Part shown: positions 39,403-48,720 of the stretch, piece by piece
Numbering within the stretch: the stretch's first letter is position 1
Layout of the letters: every line of letters starts with the position of its first letter
Assembly (NCBI RefSeq): GCF_002272875.1
Contig: NZ_MLAN01000003.1
Coordinates: 97,986 to 161,985 of the forward strand
Reading direction: 5' to 3'
DNA: 64,000 bases
Source of the DNA: Helicobacter sp. 11S02629-2
Lineage (GTDB): Bacteria; Campylobacterota; Campylobacteria; Campylobacterales; Helicobacteraceae
Program-made: the position numbers and the translations under genes
The notes under the pieces: model-generated
Databases searched by the model: none
What the model was told of the DNA's origin: nothing
What the model saw: the letters and a program-made list of their open reading frames with translations, nothing else

Positions 39403-40134
39403 TTATTTATCTTGTGTGTTTGGCTCTGTATTAGTGTTCATTAAAGTAGAGTTAGGATTTTCAACCTTATCTTTTACTTTATCTATGACTTCATCTAGGT
39501 TGTGATTTACAGTGCTATCAATAGCATCTTTACTGTGGTCACCTAGGTCTTGTACTGTTTTATTAAGCTTATGCTGTATAGCTTTTGTAGTGGAGTTTAT
39601 GGAATCTTGTAAGTTTTTAGCATTTTTAAGGTCTACTTTTTTTATCTCATCTAAAAGCCACGCATGACGCAGTATCCCGCCTCCAGTTTGTATCATCAAC
39701 TCAAAAGTAGCAGAGTTTTTCTCGGCCTTCTTGGCAAAGTTCATGAAAAATGGCGTATAAGAGATACCAAAGACTATAAGAGAAAGGATGACAAAGTTTT
39801 TAACTAGTCCAAACAAAAAGCCCAGAATCTTATTTAAAAAACTAAGGCTTGGGACTAGAGTAAAACGCGATATAAATATGCCTATAAAAAGACAAACTAT
39901 CCAAACGACTAAAAAAACTATGGCAAAGCCTATGGCGTTAACTACAAAGGCTGAAGTAAAGTGCAAGGCGTGTTTGTCAAATAAGATTCCGACATCTTTG
40001 CCATAAGTTGCGCCAAGATAGGCTCCAAGCACTAGTCCTACTATACTAAGTATTTCATATATAAAGCCATTTATAAAACCACGCAAAGAAAGCAGTATGA
40101 TGATGATTAAAACGATTATATCTATGTAATTCAT
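39403..40134 (-). CDS. cvpA: CvpA family inner-membrane protein
   Basis: A 243-residue protein with four membrane helices in the first 125 residues, starting YIDIIVLIIIILLSLRGFINGF, then a soluble tail of helices rich in Asp, Lys and Asn. The N-terminal IDI...GF.NGF pattern is typical of CvpA, linked in other bacteria to colicin V production and envelope stress. First gene of the unit that continues to DUF1882. Confidence 0.85.
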   Translation of the reverse strand: MNYIDIIVLIIIILLSLRGFINGFIYEILSIVGLVLGAYLGATYGKDVGILFDKHALHFTSAFVVNAIGFAIVFLVVWIVCLFIGIFISRFTLVPSLSFLNKILGFLFGLVKNFVILSLIVFGISYTPFFMNFAKKAEKNSATFELMIQTGGGILRHAWLLDEIKKVDLKNAKNLQDSINSTTKAIQHKLNKTVQDLGDHSKDAIDSTVNHNLDEVIDKVKDKVENPNSTLMNTNTEPNTQDK

Positions 40135-40363
40135 GCCTATCCTAAGTCTTAAATGAAGAATTAATTTTATCTCAAAAGAAGCTAGATTTATAATATTAAT
40201 TACAAGCTAAAACACAAGTATATTTAAAAAATAAAAGCAAAAATAAGACTGCAAGCTAGACTTAATAGTAAAATGCTTTTAACTTCAAGCTTTTAAGTGA
40301 CGATATAAGTGAGATGTTAAAACTTTAAAGCTTGCATAGCACACAAAAGCAAATCCTTACTAA
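40135..40363. other. Spacer between cvpA and the flgL promoter
   Basis: AT-rich divergent region. Loose pairing of GCAAGCT with AGCTTGC over about 75 bases is the only structure seen; no open frame with a ribosome-binding site. Confidence 0.35.
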
Positions 40364-40377
40364 GGAACGTATTTTGC
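40364..40377 (+). promoter_or_regulatory. Sigma-54 (RpoN) promoter of flgL
   Basis: GGAAC at 40364-40368 and TTTTGC ending at 40377 give the obligatory GG-N10-GC spacing of the -24/-12 elements, within AAGGAACGTATTTTGCTTTC. The start would be near 40389, about 47 bases before the flgL ATG. RpoN-dependent control of hook-filament genes is established in Helicobacter and Campylobacter. Confidence 0.8.
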
Positions 40378-40435
40378 TTTCTTTAATCTTTAAAAGTCAT
40401 AGGCACACACTAACTATAAGGCAAGGTCTAAGCAG

Positions 40436-43015
40436 ATGAGAGTAACATTTGGCACTAAGTACAATCAAATGGCAAACAATCAAAGCACGCTCGCACAAAA
40501 GCTAAGTGATACTAATGCAAAGATAGCTTCAGGTCTTAAGATCCAACAGCCCTATCAAGATTCAAGCATATTTAATCAAAATCTTAAACTCCAGTATGAT
40601 GAAACAACGCTAGGTCAAAACATAGACGTAGCAAAAAGTGCCCACACAGCCACTCTTAACACAGACCAAGCCCTTAGTGATATCTCAAAGTCTATGGATG
40701 ACTTTAAAACTAAGCTTTTATATGCAGCTAATGAAGTCCATACTCCTACTTCAAGGCAAGCCTTGGCTAATGACTTACAAAGCATAAGAAACCACATTAT
40801 AAATGTGGCTAATACCTCTATAGGTGGTGAGTTTATCTTTGGTGGAAGTAAGGTAGATGAAAGGCCTTTTGATGATGATGGCACTTATAGGGGGAATAAT
40901 CAAGAGTTAAAAGCCCTGCTTGGCTCAAAAAACGAAGTCCCTTTTAATATAACTGGTCAAGATCTCTTTTTAAGCTCAGATGATGATAAAGCTAGAAAGA
41001 TAACTACTAATATGCCGCTTTTTAATCAAAGACTTTTGCATCCTGCAACTATGGATTCTGATAATCAAACAGCTGAGCCTAAAGAAGTTTTTATAAAAGA
41101 AGGTGATGCTTTAAGAGATCTAATAGGAGACAAGGATACTAATACTACTAATAATGGCAAAGAGTACTTTTATATAAGAGGCGTAAGAAGTGATGGGAGT
41201 GCTTTTAAAGAAAAGTTTGGGCTTGATTTAGACTATAACAACAAAACTTCAGCCACTAAAGTAAGAGACTTGCTAGATAGGATAGGCAAAGCCTTTGGTA
41301 ATACCAACCTTTCTCAAGCCGTGGAAGTAAAGCTTAATGCTTGGGGGGAGATAGAGATAAAAGACTTGCAAAATGGCAGCTCTAGCCTAGACTTTCACAT
41401 GATCTCAAGTAATAAAGATGTAGATAATGTAGATAATTTAGAAAAGCTAGGGGCTAATATAAAAGTCTACAGCATGCAAAATATCACTCCAACCCACACT
41501 CTAGGCATACTAAAAGGTGTAAATAGTAAATATGATAACCGTCTAGTAAGCCTACCTAATGTCTTTATAAACAAAGATAACTCCATGCCCGGGCGTCTAA
41601 CTAAGCTAGCAGATGTAGTATCAAGTGATACAAGATATATAAAGATAACTGGCACTTCTCCAAACACAGATGATGGCAAGATAAACCCTGCCCCTTTAGG
41701 TGGGGAGAAAAAAGCCCCTTTGATAGTTGATGTAAAAGGTGCTACAGTTGGTGACCTAACTGATGAGATACAAAAATACTTTGGTGGTAAAGTAGAAGTA
41801 GAGATAGATGAAGGCACTATAAATATCTTTGATAAAAATGTAAAAAGCTCTACAAAAGATAGCGTGCAAGGTCCATTTGATGGAGAACATGGCCTAAGTG
41901 TAGAGATGGAATCTCTAGATAAAAATATGAAGCAAGTAGCTGGCTTTTCTCCTCCACTTGGTGCAAGCTACGTAGAAGGTGGCTTTAGGCTTAATGGAAG
42001 CTCACTAGATGCAAACATAGCACAAAATATAGCCGGCACTTCAAAGCTTGCCACTGAAGATTCTAAACTTGTAGATGTGACTACTGGCTCGCTAAATGGC
42101 AAAACTTACAACATGCTACTTCATGATCATAATGGAGTTAGAGTCAATGCTAGTTTGCACTTTAGTGACCAAGGCACTTTTTTAGAGTTACCTGCTAAAG
42201 AAGGAGAAGACGCTAGAGATAGGGGCGCTCCATTACTCATACCTCTTTTTAATCCAAAAGATGCCCCGCCAGCAGTAACTGTAACTAAGGCTAATGATAT
42301 AACTTACAGACAACTAATGGATGCTATGAGTATAGCTTTAAACTACTCCAACCTTAGCCCGCAAGACTTACAAAACGCAGAGATAACTTCTAGGCCAACC
42401 CAAGCTAATAAAGTAGCTTATGAAAACTTGCTTAAAGACTCTGCTAGGAACATAGAAGTAAGTCTAGATACTGATGGAAAGATGCACATAAAAGACTTAT
42501 CACGCTCAACTACAAGGATGCGTTTTAATATCTCAGACAGCGATGAAAACGACTTTAGCGAAAAAGCAAGAAAGGCAAACTCTGCCATGCTAAGGCTTAA
42601 TGCAAACTCTGCATTGACTATAGATGACCCAAAAATCAACTTTTTCAAAGGGCTAGATGAGGCTATAGAAGCTGTTAAAAAAGGTATCTATAGAGCAGGC
42701 TCGCTTAATAAGTCAAACTACTCAGATGACTTAGAAAATAGAGGCATACAAAACTCTATCGCATTAATTGACCACCTAAGTGACCACGTAGAAAAGATAA
42801 TAGCCAAAAACGGTGCCCACTCAAAAAGCTTTGAATCTGCCATACAAAGACAAGAGATGGTAAAAACCCAAGTAAGTGCGATAAAAGGCGAAACTATAGG
42901 TGCTGATATAGCTAAAACTTATAATGACTTTAGCAACCTATCTAACAACTACAATGCAGTCCTAGCCGCTACTAACAGGGTTAATCAACTCTCACTAGTT
43001 GACTACCTAAGATAA
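40436..43015 (+). CDS. flgL: Flagellar hook-associated protein 3 (FlgL)
   Basis: Forms the junction between hook and filament. The 859-residue protein has the flagellin-like N terminus (MRVTFGTKYNQM, then NAKIASGLKIQQPYQDS) and C terminus (NYNAVLAATNRVNQLSLVDYLR region), with a very long central part, about as long as the H. pylori protein and far longer than enterobacterial FlgL. Export is by the flagellar type III system, so no signal peptide is expected. Transcribed from the sigma-54 promoter just upstream; single gene. Confidence 0.92.
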   Translation: MRVTFGTKYNQMANNQSTLAQKLSDTNAKIASGLKIQQPYQDSSIFNQNLKLQYDETTLGQNIDVAKSAHTATLNTDQALSDISKSMDDFKTKLLYAANEVHTPTSRQALANDLQSIRNHIINVANTSIGGEFIFGGSKVDERPFDDDGTYRGNNQELKALLGSKNEVPFNITGQDLFLSSDDDKARKITTNMPLFNQRLLHPATMDSDNQTAEPKEVFIKEGDALRDLIGDKDTNTTNNGKEYFYIRGVRSDGSAFKEKFGLDLDYNNKTSATKVRDLLDRIGKAFGNTNLSQAVEVKLNAWGEIEIKDLQNGSSSLDFHMISSNKDVDNVDNLEKLGANIKVYSMQNITPTHTLGILKGVNSKYDNRLVSLPNVFINKDNSMPGRLTKLADVVSSDTRYIKITGTSPNTDDGKINPAPLGGEKKAPLIVDVKGATVGDLTDEIQKYFGGKVEVEIDEGTINIFDKNVKSSTKDSVQGPFDGEHGLSVEMESLDKNMKQVAGFSPPLGASYVEGGFRLNGSSLDANIAQNIAGTSKLATEDSKLVDVTTGSLNGKTYNMLLHDHNGVRVNASLHFSDQGTFLELPAKEGEDARDRGAPLLIPLFNPKDAPPAVTVTKANDITYRQLMDAMSIALNYSNLSPQDLQNAEITSRPTQANKVAYENLLKDSARNIEVSLDTDGKMHIKDLSRSTTRMRFNISDSDENDFSEKARKANSAMLRLNANSALTIDDPKINFFKGLDEAIEAVKKGIYRAGSLNKSNYSDDLENRGIQNSIALIDHLSDHVEKIIAKNGAHSKSFESAIQRQEMVKTQVSAIKGETIGADIAKTYNDFSNLSNNYNAVLAATNRVNQLSLVDYLR

Positions 43016-43033
43016 AGCTAGCTTTGCTAGCTT
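43015..43033. terminator. Hairpin between convergent flgL and the LpoB-like gene
   Basis: AAGCTAGC pairs with GCTAGCTT around TTT, starting at the flgL stop. On the minus strand it is followed by TTTATC. Probably serves both converging genes. Confidence 0.5.
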
Positions 43034-43084
43034 AAGTTAAGTGCATCTTTTCTTTAAAGATAGAATCTAAAAGCTTTACACCTT

Positions 43085-43687
43085 CTACCAAGCAACGTTC
43101 TTATTACCTGTAACTTTGATGATATGACTATCATCATCCCACACTACAAGACCAGTTTTAAGATCAGTTAGCACTAGTATAAAAGAGTAGTCTATCCTTT
43201 GCTTTTTACCAACTGCTGTATTTTTTTGCACTATCTTACCTGACAAAGAAAGCTCAGGTGCTATTAGGTTGCCTTCTTCTATGGTAGTTTTTTGATTAAC
43301 CTCTTTATCTTGTCTTAGCCCTCTAGATCTTTTTATCATATCATCAGTCATCCCACCACTTCCGCTTATGGCTGAAGTTAGCTGAAACTTACCAGTATTT
43401 CTCATAGCCCTAGCTATCTTTAAAGTAAGCTCTTGTGTATCAACCCTTTGCATAGTGTCATTAACCACATCTGATATAGCTAAAATCTTAGGCTTACCAT
43501 CTAGGTTTTGCACATAGCTACTATCAAGTAGGTTTTGCACACTTTTTCTAGCTGTGCTTTCTATGTCATGAAAGTCTATGCCTACACTTGTAAGCTCACT
43601 AGAATCTGCATTATTTAAGTAGGTCACTTGGTTGCTACAGCCTACTAGAAAGAGGGCAAAAAGTGCTATGTAGAGTAGTTTTTTCAT
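43085..43687 (-). CDS. LpoB-like outer-membrane lipoprotein
   Basis: A 200-residue lipoprotein: signal peptide with lipobox FLVGC, mature protein starting at Cys17. The body has the LpoB/COG3417 pattern (ILAISDVVNDTMQRVDTQELT, RAMRNTGKF, and LSGKIVQ...YSFILVLTDLKTGLVVWDDD). LpoB activates penicillin-binding protein 1B in E. coli; here a similar or a secretion-related role is possible. Three bases separate it from the upstream lipoprotein gene, so they act as a pair. Confidence 0.75.
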   Translation of the reverse strand: MKKLLYIALFALFLVGCSNQVTYLNNADSSELTSVGIDFHDIESTARKSVQNLLDSSYVQNLDGKPKILAISDVVNDTMQRVDTQELTLKIARAMRNTGKFQLTSAISGSGGMTDDMIKRSRGLRQDKEVNQKTTIEEGNLIAPELSLSGKIVQKNTAVGKKQRIDYSFILVLTDLKTGLVVWDDDSHIIKVTGNKNVAW

Positions 43688-43690
43688 TGT

Positions 43691-45250
43691 TTATTTTCCT
43701 TTTATGATGAAGTGGTTTGTAATGTTATTTTTAGCCCTTATATAGACTATATTATCAGACTTGGAACAAAGAGTTAAAGTATCGCTTTTTTTAGCTTTAA
43801 AGTTGTTTAGGAGTATCTTGCTTCTTTCTTTTTGCTTTAGTGCTTTAAAGTTTTTAAAAGCTTCATCTAAAGTTAGAGGTCTATCTTTAGTTGTGGAGGC
43901 AAAAAAGTAGCTAGGAGTGCAGTCTTCCATACTAGAAAAGTGAAGCTTTAAAAGCAACCTTCCATCTCCTGTGATATTTGCATCAGAAGCATTAAAGTCA
44001 CTATTTTTAATCCTGGCCACTAAAGTCCTATTAGGTAAAAAAGTACTTGATCTAGTATCAGCAGTGCTGCTAGCTTGGAAGGCTAAGGTTGAGATAGTGC
44101 CTGCTATGCTTAAAAGAGGGATGCTTTGATTATTACCAACTATGGTCATACTTTGAGAGATAGCAAGCTTTGAGATAGTACTAATCATAGCCCTTGTTAT
44201 GATTAAAGGAAGCTGCTTTTTAAACTCACTTATAAAAAGTGAGCTTAGATTAGTTATCACTTCTATGTTTTTGGAATCTACTTTATAGTGCAAGAAAGCA
44301 TCTTTACCATCTTTGCCCTTCATACTTGGCAAAACAAAGCTTACTCCTACAAGGCCAGTTGGGGTAAACAAAAGAGGCCGTATTGAAAGACTAGCCTTCC
44401 TAACTATATCACCATCATCTATAACTATCCAAGTGTAGTGACTGCTATCTTTCCCAAGCCTTCTATCTTCTAAAAGCTGCATATCATCTAAGATAGTCTT
44501 AGCCTTTGTTATCCCATAGGCTTCTTTTAGCAAGTCTATAGACTTAGAGTAGTCACCTACTTGTAAGAAAAAAAGTCCTGAGAGGTAAGACACGCTAGGA
44601 TTTATAAGATTTTTATAAACCTCAAAGCCAAAGATATTACTATAGTTTTTATTTATGATACCTACTATCTCTTTATCTCTAGTGCTAGGTGCTACAACAC
44701 TTGTCTCTCCATTCTTACTTGCTTCTTTATCCGCATCTTTTAGTTGTTTAAGCTGAGCTTTTCTTATCTCTTTAGCGTAGTAGTCACTTGCCATCCTTTG
44801 CCTATCATTAGCCCTATTAAACTCAACCCTAGCATCAGCATAGTCCCCTACTTGCACAAAAGCTAAGGCTTTATAGAGATTAAGCAAGGAGCCTTCAAAG
44901 AAGTAGCCTGTATAAGGTATAGCTAAGTCATTACTTAAAGTTGCACCTACGTTTTCTAAAGCGCCAACTAAAAGGCCACTTTTCACCCTCTCATTAAATA
45001 AACCCTCTGCCCTATCAAGCGTAGGTATACTGTAGAATCCACCACCCCAAGCAAAGTCCAAGTAGCCTTCTTGCATAGTCCAAAGTAAGGCATTAGTTTT
45101 ATCGCTTTGTGCAGCTAGGGTTTTTTTATAAGTGTTTTGAAAGTTATTGGCATCATAGGCATTATTTATATAAGCTGAGTGCATATCGCAGGCTATGAAA
45201 AATAAGGCTATAAAAGCACTAAAACAAATAGAGCGTAAAGATAGATGCAA
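43691..45250 (-). CDS. Large lipoprotein (COG3014-like), partner of LpoB-like protein
   Basis: A 519-residue lipoprotein with lipobox FFIAC (Cys21) and a tetratricopeptide-like helical region (about 100-260, with GSLLNLYKALAFVQVGDYADARVEFNRAND and YLSGLFFLQVGDYSKSIDLL), then a mixed alpha/beta region with membrane-near hydrophobic stretches. It resembles the COG3014 lipoproteins that are encoded with LpoB-like proteins in Campylobacterota and other proteobacteria; the function of the pair is not known. Confidence 0.6.
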   Translation of the reverse strand: MHLSLRSICFSAFIALFFIACDMHSAYINNAYDANNFQNTYKKTLAAQSDKTNALLWTMQEGYLDFAWGGGFYSIPTLDRAEGLFNERVKSGLLVGALENVGATLSNDLAIPYTGYFFEGSLLNLYKALAFVQVGDYADARVEFNRANDRQRMASDYYAKEIRKAQLKQLKDADKEASKNGETSVVAPSTRDKEIVGIINKNYSNIFGFEVYKNLINPSVSYLSGLFFLQVGDYSKSIDLLKEAYGITKAKTILDDMQLLEDRRLGKDSSHYTWIVIDDGDIVRKASLSIRPLLFTPTGLVGVSFVLPSMKGKDGKDAFLHYKVDSKNIEVITNLSSLFISEFKKQLPLIITRAMISTISKLAISQSMTIVGNNQSIPLLSIAGTISTLAFQASSTADTRSSTFLPNRTLVARIKNSDFNASDANITGDGRLLLKLHFSSMEDCTPSYFFASTTKDRPLTLDEAFKNFKALKQKERSKILLNNFKAKKSDTLTLCSKSDNIVYIRAKNNITNHFIIKGK

Positions 45251-45333
45251 ACTATTCCTTTTTGTCGATGTATATCAAAGCTATGGACTTAAAATTGCTA
45301 TTATAATTAACTAACTAGTATTTAAGGATATTT

Positions 45334-46410
45334 ATGAAGCTTATTTTGGCTATTATGATTGCTATAGGGGTTGCTTATCCATTAACTTATCAAGATGCTT
45401 ATGATACTTATAAAGAAGGCAAAGTTTCTATAGCCCTTGGCATGTTTGATGCCCTTTGTTCTGGTGGGGATAATACGGCTTGCTTTAGTGCTGGAATCTT
45501 TTTTAGTGGGCAACATGGTATAGCTAGGGATGAAGCAAAGATGCTAAGTTACTACCAAAAAGCTTGTAATGGCGGTATAGCTGAGGCTTGTAATAACTTA
45601 GCAGCTGAGTTTCAAAGCCAAGGTGGCAATGAAAAACAAGCCAAAGCCAAAGAAAAAGAGCTAGCAAAAGAAAGCAAGAGGATAGAAAAGGAGCAAAAAA
45701 AGCTAGCAGCACTAAGGCAAAAAGAACAAAAAGATGCCTTTGGCTACAATCCTAACTTTCAAAATAGTCAAAATTTTTATAACAACCAAAACTATGGAAG
45801 CACTCAAAACACTCAAAGCTTCCAAAACAACCAAAATATGCAAAATATGCAAAATTTTCAACAAAACCTACAAGGGAGTTTTAGTAACCAAGCACCTTAT
45901 AGCACCCAAACTCAAAATCCCTACACTCAAAGAAGCTACACTCCAAAAAGTTATGAGCCAAACAGACTTCAAGCCCCCTATGCTATGAATGAAGGCTATG
46001 AAGGCTATCTTAAAGCTTGTAATCTTGGTAATTATGAAGCTTGTAATAACCTAGCACTTAGCTATCAAAATGGGAATCTTGGCTTGCAGGCTAATGAAAC
46101 CACAGCAACTATGCTTTTTTACAAAGCTTGTCAAGGTGGTTTTATGGAATCTTGCTTTTATCTTGCTAATAGCTACTACTTTGGTAAAGGCGTTGGGCAA
46201 AGCTATGAAAACGCTTCAAAGCTTTATGACCTAGCTTGCAGTAGTAACGTAGCTAACTCTTGCCTAAACGCTGGGGTTATCTATGAAAGTGGACAAGCAG
46301 GAGTGCAAGATCTAAGCAAAGCACTTGATTTATACACCAAGGCTTGCCAGCTAGGGAGTGCACAAGGTTGCAAATATCTTTCAGATTTAGCTAAGCGATA
46401 CAAAAATTAA
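45334..46410 (+). CDS. Sel1-repeat (Hcp-like) exported protein with Asn/Gln-rich insert
   Basis: A 358-residue exported protein with a short signal peptide (about 1-15). Sel1 repeats with paired cysteines lie at about 20-98 and again at about 222-355 (for example KACNGGIAEACNNLA and KACQGGFMESCFYLANSYYFGKGVG). Between them sit a Lys/Glu coiled-coil-like stretch (about 104-133) and an Asn/Gln-rich, prion-like stretch (about 136-215) with tandem NNQNMQNMQNFQ units. The Hcp family is exported and binds partner proteins through the repeats. The insert is unusual and its DNA carries short repeats that could slip. Single gene. Confidence 0.8.
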   Translation: MKLILAIMIAIGVAYPLTYQDAYDTYKEGKVSIALGMFDALCSGGDNTACFSAGIFFSGQHGIARDEAKMLSYYQKACNGGIAEACNNLAAEFQSQGGNEKQAKAKEKELAKESKRIEKEQKKLAALRQKEQKDAFGYNPNFQNSQNFYNNQNYGSTQNTQSFQNNQNMQNMQNFQQNLQGSFSNQAPYSTQTQNPYTQRSYTPKSYEPNRLQAPYAMNEGYEGYLKACNLGNYEACNNLALSYQNGNLGLQANETTATMLFYKACQGGFMESCFYLANSYYFGKGVGQSYENASKLYDLACSSNVANSCLNAGVIYESGQAGVQDLSKALDLYTKACQLGSAQGCKYLSDLAKRYKN

Positions 46411-46452
46411 TGTGTTAGAATCCAATTTGAAACAATAAGGAGTTTTTAAACT

Positions 46453-47070
46453 ATGGAGATCTTAAGGCAAGCTTTTGGAAGATGTGAGACTAACTGCTAT
46501 ATAGTTAAAACTAATGGCACTACTTTTATAATAGACCCCGGAGAAGATTCTGCTAAGTGGGTTTTAGAAAATGCTAAAGACGCAGATGCAGTGCTTATAA
46601 CGCATGGACACTTTGATCATATATGGGATTTGCACTTAATAAAAGAAGGCTTTAAAAAGATGGGCAAAGATATAAAAGTCTACTGCCCTAAAGAAGATGC
46701 CTTCATGCTAGAAAATGATAACTTTAATCTTGGCCTTACTCCTTGTAAACCAGATGTCTTAATAGAGGGCAAAAAAGGAATCTCTTCTCTTACTATCAAT
46801 GGAGTAAAAGTTAACTTTCACCACTTCCCAGGACACACTCCGGGCTGCTCTATGATAGAGATAGATGGAGAGTTTTTTAGTGGGGATTTTATATTCAAAA
46901 GAAGTATAGGAAGATATGACTTTGATTTTTCTAACGCCAAAGATATGAAAGAATCCTTACAAAGATTCCAAAGCTTAAAGCAAGATGGCAAAGTCTATCC
47001 GGGTCATGGAGAAAGCACTAGTATAAAAGAAGAACATCCTAGTGTAGATATCTGGCTAAGTAGAATGTAG
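46453..47070 (+). CDS. Metallo-beta-lactamase-fold hydrolase (glyoxalase II-like)
   Basis: A 205-residue cytoplasmic hydrolase with the metal motif THGHFDH, the later FPGHTPG, a metal-bridging Asp in FSGDFIF and the final His in YPGHGES. Length and motifs fit the YcbL/GloB-like group; the substrate is unknown. AAGGAG precedes the ATG. It stands 12 bases before the ThiF/MoeB gene. Confidence 0.88.
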   Translation: MEILRQAFGRCETNCYIVKTNGTTFIIDPGEDSAKWVLENAKDADAVLITHGHFDHIWDLHLIKEGFKKMGKDIKVYCPKEDAFMLENDNFNLGLTPCKPDVLIEGKKGISSLTINGVKVNFHHFPGHTPGCSMIEIDGEFFSGDFIFKRSIGRYDFDFSNAKDMKESLQRFQSLKQDGKVYPGHGESTSIKEEHPSVDIWLSRM

Positions 47071-47082
47071 GGAGGAAGATTT

Positions 47083-47862
47083 ATGGCGTTAAATGAAGAG
47101 CAAAAACAAAGATATCTAAGACATCTTATGCTAGAAGATGTAGGAGTTGAAGGTCAAGAAAAGCTACAAGCAGCTAAGGTCTTAGTTATAGGTGCTGGGG
47201 GTCTAGGCTCACCAGTCCTGCTTTATCTTACTGCTGCTGGCATTGGCAACATAGGGGTTTTAGACTTTGATAAAGTTGATATTAGCAATCTTCAAAGGCA
47301 AGTCATACATAGAACTGCTGATATAGATGTCCCAAAAGTAGAATCTGCAAAAGCAAAGATGAACGCCCTTAACCCGGAAGTAAAAGTAGATACCTATCAA
47401 GTAAAACTAGATTCTAAAAATGCCTTAGAGCTTTTTAGTAAGTATGACTTTATAATCGATGCAACCGATAACTTCGCAGGTAAGTTTTTGATAAATGATG
47501 CTGCGTTTTTAGCTAAAAAACCTCTAAGCCACGCAGGAGTTTTAAAGTATAGAGGGCAGGCTATGACTATCTTGCCCGGAGAAAGTGCTTGCTTTGCTTG
47601 TGCCTTTGATGCTCCTCCTCCAGTTGAGTTAAATAGCTACTTTAAAGCAGGTCTTTTTGGTGTAGTACCCGGACTTCTAGGCTGTGTGCAAGCAAGTGAG
47701 GCTATAAAATATTTTCTAGGAGTTGGCGATTTATTACTTAATACTTTACTAACTGCTGATTTAAAAACCATGGAGTTTAGAAGAGTAGAGGTAAAAAAAG
47801 ATAGTGAATGTAGGGTCTGCGGAAAGCACGGCATAAAAGAGTTAAAAGACTATCCTGCTTAA
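47083..47862 (+). CDS. moeB: ThiF/MoeB/HesA-family adenylyltransferase
   Basis: Activates the C-terminal glycine of a ThiS- or MoaD-like sulfur carrier by adenylation. The 259-residue protein has LVIGAGGLGSPV (ATP site), LDFDKVDISNLQRQ, DATDNFAGKFLIND and zinc-binding cysteines in SACFACAF and ECRVCG. Whether it serves molybdopterin (MoeB) or thiamine (ThiF) cannot be told from the sequence; the symbol follows the H. pylori homologue. GGAGGAAG precedes the ATG. Confidence 0.85.
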   Translation: MALNEEQKQRYLRHLMLEDVGVEGQEKLQAAKVLVIGAGGLGSPVLLYLTAAGIGNIGVLDFDKVDISNLQRQVIHRTADIDVPKVESAKAKMNALNPEVKVDTYQVKLDSKNALELFSKYDFIIDATDNFAGKFLINDAAFLAKKPLSHAGVLKYRGQAMTILPGESACFACAFDAPPPVELNSYFKAGLFGVVPGLLGCVQASEAIKYFLGVGDLLLNTLLTADLKTMEFRRVEVKKDSECRVCGKHGIKELKDYPA

Positions 47863-47931
47863 AGAGTTAAGCTTGAACTTACCTTCAAGCTTTATTAATA
47901 AAATAAAATCTTACTAATATAAGGCGTCGTT

Positions 47932-48702
47932 ATGGATCTATCTACTATCATTGGTATAGTTTTAGCACTAGTTAGTCTCTCTGTAGGAGACATCTTAGAA
48001 GGTGGGAATCCTATACATATCCTGCATCTAAGCTCTGTTCTCATAGTTATACCAACTGCAGCCTTTTCTGCCATGACAGCTACTCATATGAGATATGTAA
48101 AAGCAGCATTTAAAGAGTTAAAGATAATTTTTGTAAATCCAAAAGTTAATATTAATGCAACCATTAGGCAGATGGTTGAGTTTAGCACAGAGGCAAGGAA
48201 AAATGGTCTTTTAACCCTAGAAGCAAGAGTAGCCCAACTAGAAGATGACTTTTCAAGACAGGCTATGTCTATGATAATAGATGGCAGGGAAGCAAAAGAC
48301 GTTAGAGAAGACATGGAAGTGCAAATCGAGCAAATAGAAGACTACTATCATGGTGCTTCTCACTACTGGGCGCTAATGGGAGAATCTTGCCCAACCTTTG
48401 GTCTAGTAGGTGCTGTTATGGGTCTTATGTTAGCATTACAGCTTTTAGATAATCCAGCTGAGATGGCAGCAGGGATTGCCTCAGCTTTTACTGCGACAGT
48501 TACAGGTATAGTTGGCTCTTATGCCCTCTTTGGCCCTTGGGGAAGCAAGCTAAAAGCTAAATCTCATGACATCATAAAAGAAAAAAGAGTTATCTTAGAA
48601 GCAGTCATAGGTATAGCTAATGGAGACAACCCAAGAAACCTAGAAGCAAGACTGCTAGGCTATCTAAGTCCTAATGAACCTAAAATATCTCAGTTTGACT
48701 AA
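47932..48702 (+). CDS. motA: Flagellar motor stator protein MotA
   Basis: Proton-channel subunit of the flagellar stator, 256 residues, with four membrane helices in the MotA arrangement: two near the N terminus (5-50) and two after the large cytoplasmic loop (near 150-200, FGLVGAVMGLMLALQLL and AAGIASAFTATVTGIVGSYALFGPW). The cytoplasmic loop holds charged residues (RKNGLLTLEARV) that contact the rotor. It is 18 bases before motB. Confidence 0.95.
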   Translation: MDLSTIIGIVLALVSLSVGDILEGGNPIHILHLSSVLIVIPTAAFSAMTATHMRYVKAAFKELKIIFVNPKVNINATIRQMVEFSTEARKNGLLTLEARVAQLEDDFSRQAMSMIIDGREAKDVREDMEVQIEQIEDYYHGASHYWALMGESCPTFGLVGAVMGLMLALQLLDNPAEMAAGIASAFTATVTGIVGSYALFGPWGSKLKAKSHDIIKEKRVILEAVIGIANGDNPRNLEARLLGYLSPNEPKISQFD

Positions 48703-48720
48703 TTAAATAAGGAGACATAG

